A DNA stretch of 45,338 nt from contig PNKH01000062.1 in the NCBI GenBank assembly GCA_013822345.1, forward strand, positions 1 through 45,338, given 5' to 3'. This document shows positions 7,721-16,065 of the stretch, piece by piece. A model generated the notes under the pieces. It did no database searches, was not told the DNA's origin, and saw nothing but the letters and a program-made list of their open reading frames with translations. The position numbers were made by a program, and so were the translations under genes. Positions within the stretch are counted from its first letter, which is position 1; the number at the start of each line of letters is the position of its first letter. The stretch is from Isosphaera sp. GTDB taxonomy: Bacteria > Planctomycetota > Planctomycetia > Gemmatales > Gemmataceae.

Positions 7721-8161
7721 ATGAGCCGGCGGGTGAGCGTCCACCACTTCGTGGTGAGCAAGTTGGCCCGCAATCACGGCCCCGGGCAGACCGCCTGGGA
7801 CCTTCTTGATGTCGATTACTGGCGGACGGTTCCGGCGGACACGGAGTTCCCGAAGTTGTTCGGCCAGTTGGACGTGTTCACCCGGTTCTACATGGAGCAG
7901 GCGAGGCCGACGGTGTTTCGGGTTCAGGTGTCGTGGGTCGACCACCCGAGCGGTGTTCCAGAGGTGATCGGGGACTACGGCCCGTTCCGGGTTGACTTCG
8001 ACCCCGCCGAGACTGTGCGGGATGTGTCGTTCCGACTGCCGATGATTCGGTTGCAGGGGGTCGGCCGGCACACCGTCGAGTTGATGCGACCAGTCAAGAG
8101 CGGCTGGCGGGCGGGAGAACTGGTCCCGATCGCCCACACGCACTTCTTCGTGGAGCGGTAA
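7721..8161 (+). CDS. Hypothetical protein divergent from rtcA operon
   Basis: 146 residues beginning MSRRVSVHHFVVSKLARN. It appears to be a soluble beta-rich single domain (FRVQVSWVDHP, VDFDPAETVRDVSFRL, TVELMRPVKSGWRAGEL, IAHTHFFVER). The layout recalls small planctomycete proteins that carry a lipid- or ligand-binding-like beta fold, but I do not recognise it firmly. It has no signal peptide. It is followed after 2 nt by an HTH-like gene on the same strand and diverges from the RtcA/FtsH operon, so a regulatory link is possible. Confidence 0.75.
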   Translation: MSRRVSVHHFVVSKLARNHGPGQTAWDLLDVDYWRTVPADTEFPKLFGQLDVFTRFYMEQARPTVFRVQVSWVDHPSGVPEVIGDYGPFRVDFDPAETVRDVSFRLPMIRLQGVGRHTVELMRPVKSGWRAGELVPIAHTHFFVER

Positions 8162-8163
8162 CC

Positions 8164-8484
8164 ATGAGTCGTCGGAAGCGTCCCCGTCGCTCTGACCTGC
8201 CCCTGCCGGGCGGTGTGCGGCCGACCGGGCCGGCAGAGATCATCGAGCTGCACTCGAACCCACTGCCGCCCCCCCCGCGGTTCGACCGCGAGACCGCGCT
8301 CGCCGGCCTCCAGGCCGCGTTCGCCCTCCTCACCGACGACGAGCTGCGCGTCGCCCGGGTCCGGATGCTCGGCATCCGCCTCGTCGACATCGCGGACGAG
8401 TTGGAACTTGGCGACGACGAGGCCGTCGCCCTCTGGAAGAGTGCCCGCCGGAAGCTCGGGACGGCCCTGTTCGGCGGCGGGTGA
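8164..8484 (+). CDS. Small sigma-region-4-like HTH protein
   Basis: 106 residues. The C-terminal half (LTDDELRVARVRMLGIRLVDIADEL then DDEAVALWKSARRKLG) has the shape of a sigma-70 region 4 or LuxR-type helix-turn-helix, preceded by a basic N-terminus (MSRRKRPRRSD). There is no region 2, so it is not a full sigma factor. It starts 2 nt after the preceding gene stop and probably shares its transcript. It could regulate the divergent operon or bind RNA polymerase; this is inference. Confidence 0.7.
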   Translation: MSRRKRPRRSDLPLPGGVRPTGPAEIIELHSNPLPPPPRFDRETALAGLQAAFALLTDDELRVARVRMLGIRLVDIADELELGDDEAVALWKSARRKLGTALFGGG

Positions 8485-8489
8485 GCCGG

Positions 8490-9569
8490 TCACGGGATGG
8501 TCACCGGCTGGCCGTCGGACCGGTGCCCCAGGTACTGGTACGTCCGCATGTCGATCGTCTCCCGGAGGAAGTGCACCGACCCGTCGGCGAACGCGAAGTT
8601 CGCCCCCCCGGGGTGGTTCGACTTGAACCCCCACGTCACGTGCCAGTTCGCCATGCACCGGTCCGCGTTCCCGCTCGGGCACCACGTCGACCCGGCCGAG
8701 CACGACGAGCTGAACGGCGGCAGCGGCGACGCCGTGACCGGCTCGATCTTGTAGTTGATCGGCTGGATCGTCTGCCCCTGGGTGATCGTGTTCCCGCCCT
8801 CCGGCCACCCGGTCCCGAGCGTCCCGGTCGACCGCTGGAACTCGCAGAACTCCGGCAGCGTCTCCCCGATCAGCAGGGTGCTGGAGGTCCCGTCGGTCAC
8901 GTCCCGGATCCGGACCGTCAGCGCCCCCGGCAGGCCGGACGCGGAGGTCCGGGCGAACATCCCGGGGAAGTCCCGGATCCCGGTCACGCTCGTCCCCCAG
9001 CTGTGGCTCGGTCCGTACCCCGGGTGGGTCGGCGGGGACAGGGCCGGGGGGGTGCCGGAGGCGTGGGGGACGACGACCTGCCCGTTGCAGTGGACCTGGA
9101 ACGGGCCGGGGCACCCGGTCGGCGGGTTGTTGCACTGCGGGCCGACGCTGGCAACGTAGTTGCTGTACTGCCCCTGGTCCAACTGGAACCCGTCGCTCGG
9201 GCACCGGGTCAGGTTCGTCCGGGCCGGGAGGATGCCGGCGGTCTTGGCGTTGGCGAAGCTGCCGCTGGCGATCACCGCCTGGTACAGGGCCGTGTCCTCG
9301 GTGTACCCGAGGGCGACGAACATCCAGCTCGGGTTCCCGCCGATCGCGAACGCCCCCGCCCCGACGTTCCGCGGGTAGTGCCCGTTCACCGACTCGAAGT
9401 TCATGCACCCCAGGGCGAGCTGCTTCAGGTTGTTCTGGCACTTCGACCGGGCCGCCGACTCCCGGACCTTCTGGACGGCCGGCAAGAGCAGGCCGACGAG
9501 GACGGCGATGATCGCGATCACGACGAGCAACTCGATCAGCGTGAACCCGCGGCGAAGTAACGAAAACAC
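8490..9569 (-). CDS. DUF1559 prepilin-like protein
   Basis: 359 residues starting at a GTG (9569) with GGGAGA upstream. The type IV pilin-like N-terminus ([19 protein letters not shown]) is a prepilin peptidase site (G/F) followed by one hydrophobic helix. The DUF1559 domain follows, with the family motif near the C-terminus ([17 protein letters not shown]). The protein should be anchored in the inner membrane and face the periplasm, possibly as a pseudopilin. The open frame extends upstream to 9668, but that segment lacks any signal logic and is rejected. This copy is isolated from the three DUF1559 genes further right. Confidence 0.93.
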   Translation of the reverse strand: MFSLLRRGFTLIELLVVIAIIAVLVGLLLPAVQKVRESAARSKCQNNLKQLALGCMNFESVNGHYPRNVGAGAFAIGGNPSWMFVALGYTEDTALYQAVIASGSFANAKTAGILPARTNLTRCPSDGFQLDQGQYSNYVASVGPQCNNPPTGCPGPFQVHCNGQVVVPHASGTPPALSPPTHPGYGPSHSWGTSVTGIRDFPGMFARTSASGLPGALTVRIRDVTDGTSSTLLIGETLPEFCEFQRSTGTLGTGWPEGGNTITQGQTIQPINYKIEPVTASPLPPFSSSCSAGSTWCPSGNADRCMANWHVTWGFKSNHPGGANFAFADGSVHFLRETIDMRTYQYLGHRSDGQPVTIP

Positions 9570-9675
9570 GGGTACGTCTCCCGGAGGGGAATGACGCCGC
9601 GGCCCGAAGGGTCCGGCGGGGGGGGGACGAAGGGCGTGTGGCCGACCGGCGAGAGGCGGTCCGGCCATGTCCAGA

Positions 9676-9705
9676 AGCGTACCCTGCCGGCGGCGGGCGT
9701 GTCAA
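9676..9705 (-). promoter_or_regulatory. Promoter candidate for DUF1559 gene
   Basis: Read on the minus strand: TTGACA (complement of 9700-9705), an 18-bp spacer, then TACGCT (complement of 9676-9681). It leaves a leader of about 100 nt before the GTG at 9569. Confidence 0.5.
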
Positions 9706-9775
9706 CCAACATCCGGGTCGGCGGCCCCCGCCGGGTCGGCCGACACCCGCCCGACCGGCACGCCCGGCCCGGGCG

Positions 9776-10801
9776 TCACCCCGTCTTCAACCACCGGGCC
9801 ACGTCCCGGGCGTGGTACGTCAGGACCACGTCGGCCCCGGCCCGGCGAATACTCGTGAGGATCTCGAGCGTCACCCGACGCTCGTCGATCCAGCCCCGCG
9901 CCGCCGCCGCCTTCACCATCGCGAACTCGCCACTCACGTTGTACGCCGCCACCGGCACCCGGAACCGCTCCTTAACCCGCCGGATGATGTCCAGGTACGA
10001 CAGCGCCGGCTTCACCATCACCAGGTCGGCGCCCTCGGCCAGGTCGAGCCCCACCTCCCGCAAGGCCTCGTCCCCGTTCGCCGGGTCCATCTGGTACGTC
10101 GACCGGTCCCCGAACTGCGGCGGCGACTCGGCCGCGTCCCGGAACGGGCCGTAGAACCCGCTCGCGTACTTCGCCGCGTAGCTCAGGATCGGGACGTGGG
10201 TGAACCCGGCGGCGTCGAGGCCGGTGCGGATCGCCCGCACCATCCCGTCCAGCATCCCGCTCGGGGCGACCACGTCCGCCCCGGCCCGGCAGTGGCTCAC
10301 GCACTGCTCGGCCAGGACCGCCAGGGTCGCGTCGTTGTCCACGTCCGGCACCCCGCCGCGGTCGTGCAGGATGCCGCAGTGCCCGTGGTCGGTGTACTCG
10401 CAGAAGCACTCGTCCGGGATCAGGAGCACGTCCGCCCCGAACGCCTTGCGGGCCGCCCGCAGCGCCTGCTGGACGATCCCGTCATCCCGGAGGGCGGTCG
10501 ACCCGGTCGCGTCCTTCCGCTCCGGGATGCCGAAGAACATGAACGACCGGATGCCGAGGTCGCGGGCCGCCCCGACCTCGTCGACCAGGGTGTCGACGCT
10601 GAGCTGGAAGTTCCCCGGCATCGACCCGATCTCCTGCCGGACGCCGCGGCCCGGGCGGACGAACAGCGGCAGGATCAGGTCGCGGGCCGACAGCTCGGTC
10701 TCCCGGACCAGGTCCCGGACGAGCGGGTGGTAGCGGAGCCGGCGGGGCCGGGCGGTCGGGAAGCCGGGGGAGGGGACGGCGGGATCGGGAAGATGGCTCA
10801 T
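9776..10801 (-). CDS. hemB: Porphobilinogen synthase (delta-aminolevulinate dehydratase)
   Basis: 341 residues, full length. The enzyme condenses two 5-aminolevulinate molecules to porphobilinogen in tetrapyrrole synthesis. Both active-site lysines are present: Lys211 in [14 protein letters not shown] and the Schiff-base Lys264 in [11 protein letters not shown] cysteine-type zinc site is seen in [14 protein letters not shown] (Cys132, Cys134, Cys142), so this is the zinc-dependent form. It is a single gene that diverges from the BBP7 barrel gene. A TAGAAT at 10808-10813 (minus strand) is only 7 bp from the ATG, which would give a leaderless or nearly leaderless mRNA. Confidence 0.97.
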   Translation of the reverse strand: MSHLPDPAVPSPGFPTARPRRLRYHPLVRDLVRETELSARDLILPLFVRPGRGVRQEIGSMPGNFQLSVDTLVDEVGAARDLGIRSFMFFGIPERKDATGSTALRDDGIVQQALRAARKAFGADVLLIPDECFCEYTDHGHCGILHDRGGVPDVDNDATLAVLAEQCVSHCRAGADVVAPSGMLDGMVRAIRTGLDAAGFTHVPILSYAAKYASGFYGPFRDAAESPPQFGDRSTYQMDPANGDEALREVGLDLAEGADLVMVKPALSYLDIIRRVKERFRVPVAAYNVSGEFAMVKAAAARGWIDERRVTLEILTSIRRAGADVVLTYHARDVARWLKTG

Positions 10802-10870
10802 CCGGGGATTCTACCGACCCCGGCTTCGGCTGGACGCCGGGGTCGTCCGCCGCGTAGGCTTGGGGGCCGT

Positions 10871-10937
10871 CACCCGCTCCCTGACGGTCGCGGTTCGCCA
10901 GAGTGCCGGGCGAACCGCGACCGTCAGGGAGCGGGTG
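10871..10937. repeat. Palindrome of the CACCCGCTCC family (copy 1)
   Basis: Arms at 10871-10897 and 10911-10937, 27 nt, perfectly complementary, with a 13-nt loop. The arm starts CACCCGCTCCCTGACGGTCG. The same arm recurs at 35553 and 39581. It lies between divergent genes (hemB and the BBP7 barrel), so a terminator role alone does not explain it. The next bases (10938-10990) resemble the right end of the element at 39526-39690. Confidence 0.85.
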
Positions 10938-11045
10938 CCACCCAACCCCAACCACCCAGACCCACACCACGAACCGCCCTGGTCTGGACGCGGCCCCGGC
11001 CGTCCGGCATACCCGCCGGCGGTCGCGCCGACCGGAGGGGCCGGA

Positions 11046-12185
11046 ATGCTCGCGGGGTGTCTCGTCGCCGTCCTCGTCGCGGTCCCGGGTGCCGACGACC
11101 CGGGGCTGCCGGGCGGGACGGAGGTGTCCCGGCCGCTCACCCCGGTCGAAGTTCCGCCGGCGGCCGAGTCGGAAGCGGTCACGCGGGTGGAGGAGTTGGG
11201 CCGGCCGGTCCGCCGCGGCCCGCTCGGGCCGTCGTGGAACAGCCAGGAATACCTCTTCTGGTGGCCGAAGGCGCACCCGCTCCCGCCGCTCGTCAGTGAC
11301 AGCGCGGGCGCGCTCCTCGCCGGCGGCCGGGCCCTCGGGACGCCCGGGGTCTCGGGCGGGCGGTTCACGCTCGGGTGGGCGGCGGACCCCGGCCAGACGC
11401 GCGGGTACGAGGTGGTCTACTTCTTCCTCGGCAGCCGCACCGACCGGTTCACCGCGGGGGCGCAACTCCCGACGATCGGCGTCCCGTTCGCGAACGCCGT
11501 GACCGGGCGGGAAGATGTCTTCCCCGCGCCGGTGCCGGGGGCGGTGACGGTCGCCACCACGACGCGGGTCCAGGGGGCCGAGGCGAACGCCGTCGGCAAC
11601 CTGTTCGACCGGGACGGGGTGCGGCTGAACGGCCTGGCCGGGTACCGCTTCCTGCAGGCCCACGAGGGACTGACCGTCACGACAGCCCGGCCCGGCGGGG
11701 CGGTGTACGACGAGTTCGTCGCCCACAACCGGTTCCACGGCGGCCAGGTCGGGCTGCACGCCGACCTTACGCGCGGGACGGTCTTCTGCGAGCTGACGGG
11801 GAAGGTGGCGCTCGGCGGGACGTTCGAGGTGGTACGGGTTGACGGGGCGACCGGGCCCGGGTTCGTCTTCGTCCCGGGAGGGCTGTTCACCGGGCCGACG
11901 AACATCGGCCGGGCCACCCGCACCGCGTTCGCCGTCGTCCCGGAGGGGACGCTGAAGCTCGGCTTCCGGTGGGGTGAAGCGGGCCGGGTCTACGTCGGGT
12001 ACAACTTCCTCTACCTGTCCGACGCGGTCCGGCCCGGGGACCAGCTCGACCGGGTCGTGAACCCGGCCAACGTCCCGGCCCTCGGCGGCGGCACGGGGGG
12101 CTTCCCGGACCGCCCGCGGCCGCTGTTCAACCGGTCCGATTTCTGGGCGCAGGGGTTGGTGATCGGGCTGGAGACGCGGTATTAA
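11046..12185 (+). CDS. BBP7-type outer-membrane beta-barrel protein
   Basis: 379 residues from the ATG at 11046, which gives a short signal peptide (MLAGCLVAVLVAVPGADD). Signs of the planctomycete BBP7 barrel family are the early YLFWWPKAHPLPPLV, the alternating amphipathic strands (GYEVVYFFLGSRTD, LNGLAGYRFLQAHEGLTV, GQVGLHADL, VYVGYNFLYLSD) and the terminal DFWAQGLVIGLETRY, which ends in an aromatic residue as outer-membrane barrels do. The frame is open back to 10860, but that part translates the repeat and is not coding. It converges with a minus-strand gene across a strong hairpin. Confidence 0.88.
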   Translation: MLAGCLVAVLVAVPGADDPGLPGGTEVSRPLTPVEVPPAAESEAVTRVEELGRPVRRGPLGPSWNSQEYLFWWPKAHPLPPLVSDSAGALLAGGRALGTPGVSGGRFTLGWAADPGQTRGYEVVYFFLGSRTDRFTAGAQLPTIGVPFANAVTGREDVFPAPVPGAVTVATTTRVQGAEANAVGNLFDRDGVRLNGLAGYRFLQAHEGLTVTTARPGGAVYDEFVAHNRFHGGQVGLHADLTRGTVFCELTGKVALGGTFEVVRVDGATGPGFVFVPGGLFTGPTNIGRATRTAFAVVPEGTLKLGFRWGEAGRVYVGYNFLYLSDAVRPGDQLDRVVNPANVPALGGGTGGFPDRPRPLFNRSDFWAQGLVIGLETRY

Positions 12186-12233
12186 GCCGCTTGCGGCGTT
12201 GCGGGCGTCACCGCCCGCAACGCCGCAAGCGGC
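12186..12233. terminator. Bidirectional hairpin between convergent genes
   Basis: Perfect 22-nt arms at 12186-12207 and 12212-12233 (GCCGCTTGCGGCGTTGCGGG at the outer end), loop of 4 nt, right after the barrel stop and 8 bp before the end of the facing gene. No long U-run follows. Confidence 0.75.
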
Positions 12234-12241
12234 GATCCACA

Positions 12242-12955
12242 TCAGACGTGCACCTCGGCGACCGCCAGGTACAGCCGGGCGAGGTTCGCCCACCCGCCGG
12301 CCTGCGGCAGGGCGGCGGCGGCCGCGGTCAGCGGGGCGACCGCGTCGGCCGGGCGGCCGGCGAACAGCCGGGCCATCCCGCGGTTGAACAGCACCGCCGG
12401 GGTGTCGGCCGCCGCCTCCCACGCCGCGAGGGCCTCGGCGCACCGGCCGCGCTGCCAGAGCAGGGCGGCCCGCTCGTTCGCCGCGTCGGCCGGCAACAGC
12501 GTCTCGGCCTGGTCGAAGTCGCCGAGCAGGCGGGCGACGCCGGCGGCGAGGACCGGGTGGGCGGCGGCGTTCTTCGCCACCCACCCCCGCAGCCCGGCGA
12601 ACCCGTGCATCGGCACCTGGTCGGGGTGCGGCCGCAGCTCGGCCGGGTGGAACCGGGCGAGCAGCGGGTGAAGGTCGCTGACGCGCTGGGGGAAGTTCCC
12701 GGCGGCACAGGGAACGGCCGCGGCCGGGGCGGCCTGGGCGACCAGGGCGGCCCAGTCTGGCGGCGGGGAACCCGTGGGGGCTGGGGTGTGCGTCGTGGCG
12801 TCGGTCCAGGCCGCCCGCGGGTCCGCCCGGAACCCGGCGTCCACCCGGTACGGCGTCATCTCGCCGGACTCGACGTTGTCTGAGCCGTGGGCGAGGAGCC
12901 GGGCCGTGAGTTCCTCAAGGCTCGGCTGGCCGAAGGGGGTGGTGGGCCGGGTCAT
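12242..12955 (-). CDS. TPR-like hypothetical protein
   Basis: 237 residues from the ATG at 12955 (MTRPTTPFGQPSLEEL). The first half is poorly structured and Ala/Pro-rich. The second half has helical hairpins of tetratricopeptide type (RLLGDFDQAETLLP, ALLWQRGRCAEALAAWEAA, VLFNRGMARLFAGRPADAVAPL, GGWANLARLYLAVAE). No signal peptide is seen. The function is unknown; TPR repeats usually bind other proteins. The open frame continues up to 13057 but would overlap the neighbouring gene. Confidence 0.75.
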   Translation of the reverse strand: MTRPTTPFGQPSLEELTARLLAHGSDNVESGEMTPYRVDAGFRADPRAAWTDATTHTPAPTGSPPPDWAALVAQAAPAAAVPCAAGNFPQRVSDLHPLLARFHPAELRPHPDQVPMHGFAGLRGWVAKNAAAHPVLAAGVARLLGDFDQAETLLPADAANERAALLWQRGRCAEALAAWEAAADTPAVLFNRGMARLFAGRPADAVAPLTAAAAALPQAGGWANLARLYLAVAEVHV

Positions 12956-13053
12956 GATTCGGGTCCTCGTGTCCCGGGCCGTCCCGCCGGGGTCGCCCAC
13001 CGAACGGCACCCGGCCCGGAACTTGCGCCGCGGACCGGGTGCCATTCTACCGG

Positions 13054-15921
13054 TCACGGGGCCGGGTCTTTCGGCTCCTTCGGCTCTTTCGGGCCCTCCT
13101 TCGGCGGCGGGAGCGGGACGAGCGGCGGGTTGTACCCCTTCACCCGGTCGGTGAACCCGCCCGGGTCGGACACCAGCAACCCCTTCAGCGTCTGCAACTT
13201 ACCGCGGAGGGCCGGGTCCGGCTCCTTCGCCGCCTGCTCGGTCAGCGGGTCGGTCAGGGCCTTCCCGGCCGCCCGCCCGTTCACCTGCACGTGCCGGACG
13301 GCGGCGTCCGCGGCCCTCACCCGCAGTGGCAGCGGCCGGCCGGCGTTCAGGGCCAGCCCGAGCAGCGCCTGCTGGGCCTCGGCCGACCCGAACCGGGCGA
13401 GGGCGTCGACCGCGGCGTCGGCCAGGTCGTCCGCCCGGATCGCGTCGCGGAGTTCGGCCTCGGCGACCTTGACCTCGAACCCGGGGAGTTCGCCGGTCGC
13501 CATCCTCCGCAGCCACTCGACCGCGACCCGCTGGGCCGCCCGCCGCGCCGCCGGGTCGCGCGGGGCGGTGTTCGGGTCGGCCCCGGCCGCCTGCAACTCG
13601 CCGACCAGCGACGACGGGCCGTACAACTCGGGGACCACCCGGACCGCCGGGTAGTTGCCGAGGGCCTTGGCCAGCTTCGCCTCCAGGGCCGGGTCGCGGA
13701 ACGACTCGACCGGGATGCCGAGGTCCGCCAGGTCGATCCGGGCGTACACCGCCTCGAACCGCTTCCGCGCCTCCGGCGCCCGCCCGAGGTCGATCTCGAA
13801 CCGGTCGAGCAGCTTCAGCAGGGCGGTGGTCGGCAGCCCCGCGCCGTAGGTCGCGACCGCAGGCTGGAGGGCGAGTTGCCGGCGGAGCCGGGTCAGTTGG
13901 GTCTCGGTGCCGGGGGCGGAGTCGGCGGAGATCGGGTGCTCGGCGGCGAGGACGGCGTAGGTGACCAACTGCACCCGCAGGTCGAGGAGCACCCGCTGGC
14001 TGGGGGTCAGGGTGGCGTCGAGCCCGGTCGCGTCGATCACCCGCTTCAGCCGGTCGATCCGCCGGGCGACGGTGGTGGCGATGGCCGCGTCGCGGTTGGT
14101 CAGGGCGGTCCGCCGGTCGGCGGCGGCCTCGTCCTCGGTCCGCTTCAGCTTCGGGTCGGGGTAGTACGCCGGGGGGACGGCGGTCGGGTCGTTCTCGGTG
14201 GCCGCGATCAGGGCCGCGAACCGGGCGACGAGCTGGTCGAAGGTCGGGGCCGGCGGCTTGTCCGCGGATGCCACCACGAACGTCGGCCGGCCGCCGCCGC
14301 GGGCGTCGCCCTGGAGCTGGCCGACGAGGTCGATCAGCTCCGGGTTCGGGGCGTGCCGGTCGATCAGGACGATGTCGAAGTCGGACGCCCGGGCGACCCG
14401 GCGGAGCAGGTCCCGGCCGGTGGCGAACACCTCCACGTCGTATCCCAGGCCGCGGAGCAGCCCGGCCGCTGTGTTGGCCCGGAACGGGTTCGGGTCGGCG
14501 AACAGGGCGGTGCCGACCGCCCCGGGCGACGCTCCCGGGTCGGCCGCGGCCGCCCGGCGGAGGATGTCGACGATCTTGCCGCGGGCCTCCGGCGGGACCG
14601 GCGCCGGCGACCGGAGCAGGGCGTTCGCCGCCCCCACCTGCACCTGCGGGTCGGGGTAGCTCAGGGCCCGGACCAGGACCGGCGCGGCGGCCTTGTCCCC
14701 GCGGTCGCCGAGGGCCTGGATCACCCCGACCGCCAGCGCCGTCTTCTTCTGGGCGAGGCCGCGGTTGAGAAGCTCGATCAGCACCCCGGACGGGGCCTCG
14801 GACAGGAGCCGGGAGACGGCCGGCTCGGCCCTCGCCAGGTCGCCGAACCGGGCCCGCTCGACCGCCCGCTCGGTCGCGATCGCCAGGATCAGCGACTGGG
14901 CCGGCTCGGAGTTCGGCTTCGTCTCCAGCGCCCACCGGGCGTAGCGGAGCCCGTAGTACTCGTCCGCCTGCGGCTGGGGCACGTTGTCGTTCTTCACCAG
15001 CTTGGGGGCGAGCGGGTTCGTCGCGTCCCACGCCCAGACCGGGACGGCCGGCGGCTGGCCGGGGTCGGACTTCGCCGCCCCGTACCGGGCCTGGTGGTCG
15101 TAGAACCGGCGGGCGGCGGCCACCAGCTCGGCCTCCGGGACGCGGTTCGCCGCCTTCCCCCCGGTCAGGAACTTGTTGAGCAACCCCTCGGCGAGGGCCC
15201 GGAGGAGCGGGTCCTCGTCCGACGGCCGGGCCATGACCCGCCACAGCGTCGGGGACAGCTCGGTCTGGGCGGCGGCCTGGAGCCGGAGCACGTCGTCCCG
15301 GGAGGCGATCGCCCGGAGGACGCCGTACTGCTGGTCGCGCGACAGCCCGTCGAGGGCCGCGACCCACCCGCCGACGGTCGACGGCTCCAGCTTCGGGATC
15401 AGGGCGAGGATGGCGGCCGACACGTCCTTGTCGCGGTTCAGCCGGAGGTCGTCGGCGAGGAACGGGACGGCGTAGTCGCCGGTGCGGCGGAGCTCCTCCT
15501 CGGCGTACACCCGCTCCTCGTAGGTGGCCCCGAGGTTGCGGATGTACTTGGCCACCCGGGCCGGGTCGTACAGGAGCTTGTCGTTCACCGCCCGGGCCCG
15601 CTTCACCGCCTCCTCGACGTTCGCCCGGGCCTGCTTCTCGACCGCCGGGTTGTCCGACCACTTGGGGACGTTCCGCAGCCCCTGGAACACCGTCGACCCG
15701 TACTTCTTCTCGAGCGCCTGGAGGTCGGCGTCGGTCGGGTTCGAGTCGAGGAACGACTGGAGGAAGTTGGCCGCGACATCGTACCGGCCCTCGCCGACGA
15801 GGTCGCGGAACTGGTTGAAGACGGCGACCGGCTTGGGGACGTTGTCCTTGGGCGGGTCCTGGGCGGTCGCGGCCGGCCCGGCGAGGAACGCGGCGAGGGC
15901 CAGGAACAGGCAGGTTCTCAC
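13054..15921 (-). CDS. Exported HEAT-type repeat protein with receiver-like segment
   Basis: 955 residues from a GTG at 15921 with GGAGG about 8 nt upstream. A signal peptide (VRTCLFLALAAFLAGPAATAQ) shows export. Most of the protein consists of paired helices of HEAT/TPR type (for example AAPVLVRALSYPDPQVQVGAANALL). Residues about 469-556 look like a response-regulator receiver fold: ALFADPNPFRANTAAGLL, LGYDVEVFATGRDLL, FDIVLIDRHAP (Asp521 at the phospho-acceptor place) and PTFVVASADKP (Lys555). A receiver domain outside the cytoplasm could not be phosphorylated by a normal histidine kinase, so it may be structural. The end is Pro/Lys-rich. Its substrate or partner is unknown. Confidence 0.85.
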   Translation of the reverse strand: MRTCLFLALAAFLAGPAATAQDPPKDNVPKPVAVFNQFRDLVGEGRYDVAANFLQSFLDSNPTDADLQALEKKYGSTVFQGLRNVPKWSDNPAVEKQARANVEEAVKRARAVNDKLLYDPARVAKYIRNLGATYEERVYAEEELRRTGDYAVPFLADDLRLNRDKDVSAAILALIPKLEPSTVGGWVAALDGLSRDQQYGVLRAIASRDDVLRLQAAAQTELSPTLWRVMARPSDEDPLLRALAEGLLNKFLTGGKAANRVPEAELVAAARRFYDHQARYGAAKSDPGQPPAVPVWAWDATNPLAPKLVKNDNVPQPQADEYYGLRYARWALETKPNSEPAQSLILAIATERAVERARFGDLARAEPAVSRLLSEAPSGVLIELLNRGLAQKKTALAVGVIQALGDRGDKAAAPVLVRALSYPDPQVQVGAANALLRSPAPVPPEARGKIVDILRRAAAADPGASPGAVGTALFADPNPFRANTAAGLLRGLGYDVEVFATGRDLLRRVARASDFDIVLIDRHAPNPELIDLVGQLQGDARGGGRPTFVVASADKPPAPTFDQLVARFAALIAATENDPTAVPPAYYPDPKLKRTEDEAAADRRTALTNRDAAIATTVARRIDRLKRVIDATGLDATLTPSQRVLLDLRVQLVTYAVLAAEHPISADSAPGTETQLTRLRRQLALQPAVATYGAGLPTTALLKLLDRFEIDLGRAPEARKRFEAVYARIDLADLGIPVESFRDPALEAKLAKALGNYPAVRVVPELYGPSSLVGELQAAGADPNTAPRDPAARRAAQRVAVEWLRRMATGELPGFEVKVAEAELRDAIRADDLADAAVDALARFGSAEAQQALLGLALNAGRPLPLRVRAADAAVRHVQVNGRAAGKALTDPLTEQAAKEPDPALRGKLQTLKGLLVSDPGGFTDRVKGYNPPLVPLPPPKEGPKEPKEPKDPAP

Positions 15922-15965
15922 CGGGTGGTCCTCCGGGCGGCCGGGAATCGGGAGGTCGCGGCGCC

Positions 15966-16030
15966 CGTCCGAGCCGGAAGCGTGAGCGACGGGGAAGGTC
16001 AATCCGTCGCTCACGCTTCCGGCTCGGACG
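15966..16030. repeat. Perfect 25-nt inverted repeat
   Basis: Arms at 15966-15990 and 16006-16030 (CGTCCGAGCCGGAAGCGTGA at the outer end), loop 15 nt, between lysA and the exported repeat protein, both on the minus strand. The first bases of the arm (CGTCCGAGCC) are shared with the family at 36505. Confidence 0.85.
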
Positions 16031-16065
16031 GCGCGCAACCCGTCACCTGATTCTGGCGGCGCCGG

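Noticed and set aside
8164-8484. Full ECF sigma factor
   Set aside because: Only a region-4-like HTH is present; region 2 is missing.
10860-11045. N-terminal extension of the BBP7 barrel protein
   Set aside because: It translates the palindrome at 10871-10937; the signal peptide begins at 11046.
10482-12584. 700-codon minus-strand frame spanning hemB and the barrel gene
   Set aside because: It overlaps two well-supported genes on both strands and has no recognisable domain.
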